Source: Oscillospiraceae bacterium
GTDB taxonomy: Bacteria; Bacillota; Clostridia; Oscillospirales; CAG-272
Direction of reading: 5' to 3'
Length of the DNA stretch: 7,164 nt
Assembly: GCA_015065045.1 (NCBI GenBank)
Contig: SVRB01000068.1
Coordinates: 1-7,164, forward strand
Shown here: positions 5,478 to 7,164 of the stretch, one piece after another
Layout of the letters: each line of letters opens with the position of its first letter
How positions within the stretch are numbered: the stretch's first letter is position 1
Program-made: the position numbers and the translations under genes
The notes under the pieces: generated by a model
Databases searched by the model: none
What the model was told of the DNA's origin: nothing
Seen by the model: the letters and a program-made list of their open reading frames with translations, nothing else

Positions 5478-6398
5478 ATGAAGTCCAAGACTAACTTTTT
5501 TAAAATAATATTGCCCGCTTGCGTAGTTGTTTGCATTTTATCATGCGCACTTATCTTAGGCAGCGTGTTGGCAACAGATAATTCCGGTACACAAAGCGAT
5601 AAGCTTAATTTGGTGTTAGGAGTTCCGAGTAATGCAGTTGCTCCAGACGGCACATTTACAGCAACAGTGTACGTTACAAACAACAACGTAGATACATTTA
5701 AGATTGCAGGACTTCAGGTTGACCTTAAATATGACAGCTCAAAGGTTTCCGTTGACTCTTATGCGGCTACCGCGCTTAGAGAAACATCTTCTTACGCTAT
5801 CAAGGATGACAGCTCAAATAACAAGGTTAAATTTGCTTGCGTAAAGAACACTTACACCGAGGACGAAGGCTATACAGGCGAACAGCTTGCAACAGTTTTC
5901 ACAGTAACCTTTAAAGCTAAAACTGCTATAAACAATCCGTCCGCTTTGTTTAAGACTGAAGATATTACATATATGTTCGGCGATACAAAAGCTGCAGAAA
6001 TTAAAAACGCAAACAAGATTTACGGCGCAGATAAAATAAAGATTGCCGAAGCGTTGGTAAATAGCGAGTTCAGCTTTACTACAACCGAAAATGCAGGCTC
6101 TGTCGTTATCGTTCCTTTGAATTCAACCAAGGGAGAATTTGATATCACAACAAAATCCGACAATGGTTTGATCGGAACAGGCAGCATAATTAAAGTAGAC
6201 AACGAAGAAGCTTCAATTGTTGTTAAGGGTGATTTGGACGGAGACGGAGAAATAACCGTATTCGACGCTATGATAGCTAAAAAAATAGAATCACAGGTCG
6301 AAGGATATACAGGCACTCCCCTTTACGATGTTGCGGCCGACTTAAATAGCGACGGCGAATTGAACGATTCATCTACTATATTAGAAGAAGCTAAATGA
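5478..6398 (+). CDS. Secreted protein with cohesin-like and dockerin-like domains
   Basis: A 306-residue exported protein. Residues 1-33 are a signal peptide: Lys at 2, 4 and 9, a hydrophobic stretch at 10-32 and likely cleavage after SVLA. Residues 42-190 look like a cohesin-type beta-sandwich: LNLVLGVPSNAV-PDGTFTATVYVTN, then IAGLQVDLKYDSSKVSV, and LATVFTVTFKAK. Residues 196-250 form a short beta module ending GTGSIIKVDNEEASIVV, often seen just before dockerins in gut Clostridia. Residues 251-306 are dockerin-like: loop one GDLDGDGEITVFDAM is intact; loop two DLNSDGELNDSS has Ser at the last ligand position, and only a few residues follow, so the final helix is short. GAGGTG at 5466-5471 fixes the start; the TTG at 5442 is rejected. 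No LPXTG or S-layer anchor is visible. Possible adaptor in a cellulosome-like assembly (inference). Confidence 0.8.
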   Translation: MKSKTNFFKIILPACVVVCILSCALILGSVLATDNSGTQSDKLNLVLGVPSNAVAPDGTFTATVYVTNNNVDTFKIAGLQVDLKYDSSKVSVDSYAATALRETSSYAIKDDSSNNKVKFACVKNTYTEDEGYTGEQLATVFTVTFKAKTAINNPSALFKTEDITYMFGDTKAAEIKNANKIYGADKIKIAEALVNSEFSFTTTENAGSVVIVPLNSTKGEFDITTKSDNGLIGTGSIIKVDNEEASIVVKGDLDGDGEITVFDAMIAKKIESQVEGYTGTPLYDVAADLNSDGELNDSSTILEEAK

Positions 6399-6403
6399 TT
6401 ATT

Positions 6404-6439
6404 ACACACCGATATATACGTTATGTCGGTGTGTTTTTT
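6404..6439 (+). terminator. Intrinsic terminator after the cohesin/dockerin gene
   Basis: ACACACCGA at 6404-6412 pairs with TCGGTGTGT at 6426-6434 across a 13-nt AT-rich loop, followed by TTTTT. It begins 6 nt after the stop codon. Confidence 0.93.
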
Positions 6440-6467
6440 GTTGCAAAATTTTCCGACAAGAAATGTC

Positions 6468-6496
6468 TTGCAATAATATTATGTTTATGATATAAT
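6468..6496 (+). promoter_or_regulatory. SigA promoter of smpB with extended -10
   Basis: TTGCAA at 6468-6473 and TATAAT at 6491-6496, 17 nt apart. The -10 is preceded by TGA (6488-6490), an extended -10 that can compensate for the imperfect -35. Transcription would start near 6503, about 52 nt before the smpB ATG. Confidence 0.75.
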
Positions 6497-6554
6497 GATG
6501 TCCGTGACTTGATTTTAACAAAAATTAGGTATGAAAGGAGAGTCGTGTACCGAT

Positions 6555-7025
6555 ATGGAACAGAAGAAGAATATTAAGATCGTTGCAAAGAATAAGAAAG
6601 CGTATCACGACTTTTTCGTTGAGGATACCTATGAAGCGGGCGTACAGCTTTTCGGAACAGAGGTTAAGTCTGTACGACAGGGCGCTGTAAACTTGAAGGA
6701 CTCTTATTGCGTGATCGATAACGGTGAGATTTTTGCGACGGGCGTTCATATCAGCCCTTACGAAAAAGGCAATATTTTTAACAGAGAGCCGCTTCGCGAT
6801 AAGAAGCTGTTGATGCACAAGAAAGAGATAATCAAACTGTTTTCTCTAAAAGGCAAAGAGGGATATACCCTCGTTCCGTTGTCAGTTTATTTTTCCGGAT
6901 CAAAAGTAAAGATGGAGATAGGTCTTTGCAAGGGTAAGAAGCTGTACGACAAAAGAGATACAGAGGCAAAGAGACAGGCAGAGCGCACGATGGAGCGCGC
7001 GATGCGTGACAGAAATAAGGAATAG
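6555..7025 (+). CDS. smpB: SsrA-binding protein SmpB
   Basis: A 156-residue RNA-binding protein, normal length, that loads alanyl-tmRNA onto stalled ribosomes. Family landmarks run in order: NKKAYHDFFVEDTYEAG at 16-32, LFGTEVKSVRQGAVNLKDSY, HISPYEKGN, the PLRDKKLLMHKKEI block, LVPLSVYFSGSKVKMEIGLCKGKKLYDKR, and a basic C-terminal tail (DTEAKRQAERTMERAMRDRNKE) that becomes helical in the mRNA channel. The ATG at 6555 is preferred because family N-termini begin just before the core. The AAGGAGAG at 6535-6542 is 12 nt away, rather long, but the ATG at 6531 would sit in front of that ribosome site. The ssrA gene follows 34 nt after the stop, the usual clostridial arrangement. Confidence 0.97.
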   Translation: MEQKKNIKIVAKNKKAYHDFFVEDTYEAGVQLFGTEVKSVRQGAVNLKDSYCVIDNGEIFATGVHISPYEKGNIFNREPLRDKKLLMHKKEIIKLFSLKGKEGYTLVPLSVYFSGSKVKMEIGLCKGKKLYDKRDTEAKRQAERTMERAMRDRNKE

Positions 7026-7036
7026 GCAAATATAAT
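7006..7036 (+). promoter_or_regulatory. Candidate SigA promoter of ssrA
   Basis: GTGACA at 7006-7011, inside the end of smpB, and TATAAT at 7031-7036 give a 19-nt spacer, which is long. Transcription would begin near 7043, leaving a short leader to be removed by RNase P at the mature tmRNA 5' end. Readthrough from smpB is the alternative. Confidence 0.4.
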
Positions 7037-7059
7037 ATAAAGCTAAGAAATCACTATAT

Positions 7060-7164
7060 GGGGTCGTAAAGGTTTCGACGGGGATTTTGAAGCACGTTAA
7101 GCGGGTAGAGATGCAGTACCTCTTTAAACAACTGTACTTTTTAAAATTAAACGCTAACGAAAAC
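7060..7164 (+). ncRNA. ssrA: tmRNA (10Sa RNA), 5' part only, cut by the window end
   Basis: The mature 5' end is GGGGTCGTAAAGGTTTCGAC, with the conserved GGTTTCGACGGGG following the acceptor strand. Pseudoknot 1 can be drawn: AGAG at 7107-7110 with CTCT at 7120-7123, and AGTAC at 7115-7119 with GTACT at 7134-7138. The resume codon is GCT at 7153, and the last 12 bases encode Ala-Asn-Glu-Asn, the start of a typical Firmicutes degradation tag. The rest of the tag, pseudoknots 2-4 and the 3' acceptor half lie beyond the window. With SmpB upstream this completes the trans-translation pair. Confidence 0.96.

Noticed and set aside
5478..5580. Lipoprotein signal (Cys23 in ILSC) instead of a type I signal peptide
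   Set aside because: The Cys is inside the hydrophobic core with about ten more hydrophobic residues after it, and the residues before it fit the lipobox poorly; cleavage after SVLA is more natural.
6531..6554. Earlier ATG for smpB at 6531
   Set aside because: It lies before the AAGGAGAG ribosome site, and SmpB proteins usually start close to the ATG at 6555.
1..7164. CRISPR array, insertion sequence, prophage or defence island
   Set aside because: No regularly spaced repeats, transposase, integrase, tRNA/att duplication or known defence domain visible; the genes are ordinary chromosomal ones.

Overview
The window looks like chromosome of a low-GC, spore-forming, gut-type Clostridia. The signs are a cotJABC spore-coat operon, a clostridial-type Mrp/Nbp35 Fe-S ATPase, a Firmicutes-style cytosolic tyrosine kinase/PHP phosphatase pair, a secreted cohesin plus dockerin protein of the kind common in Ruminococcus-like bacteria, and an smpB-ssrA pair whose tmRNA tag begins Ala-Asn-Glu-Asn. 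Placement below class level is inference. Nothing indicates a phage, plasmid or insertion sequence. Most transcription units have a visible SigA-type promoter and/or a strong intrinsic terminator, so the unit boundaries are unusually clear.

Layout: (1) 1-40, the right part of a terminator of an upstream gene cut by the window edge, then about 365 nt of AT-rich leader. (2) 407-1638, cotJA-cotJB-cotJC, tightly coupled and closed by a terminator at 1646-1677; CotJC carries a duplicated Cys-rich tail. (3) 1747-2675, an Mrp-family ATPase with a consensus promoter and a structured leader in which the strong Shine-Dalgarno sits far from the mrp start and instead fits a 44-codon overlapping ORF. (4) A bidirectional terminator at 2679-2708 separates mrp from the converging minus-strand operon. 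(5) 2722-4163 (minus), BY-kinase (TTG start) and PHP-type phosphatase overlapping by ATGA. (6) 4164-4460, a divergent promoter region. (7) 4461-5339, a free-standing E2-acyltransferase-like protein that has Glu where the catalytic His should be. (8) 5402-6439, a monocistronic secreted cohesin/dockerin protein. (9) 6468-7025, smpB, followed by the 5' part of ssrA from 7060 to the window end.

How they work together: cotJABC would build an Mn-catalase-like layer in the spore coat. The kinase and phosphatase form a phosphorylation/dephosphorylation switch, usually linked to surface polysaccharide, but no membrane activator or glycosyltransferase lies beside them here. SmpB and tmRNA form the trans-translation ribosome-rescue system. 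The cohesin/dockerin protein is a possible adaptor or surface component. I see no clearly new multi-gene system. The items most worth a second look are the cohesin/dockerin protein with its degenerate dockerin, the mrp leader, the CotJC tail repeat, the orphan kinase/phosphatase operon and the His-less E2-like protein.
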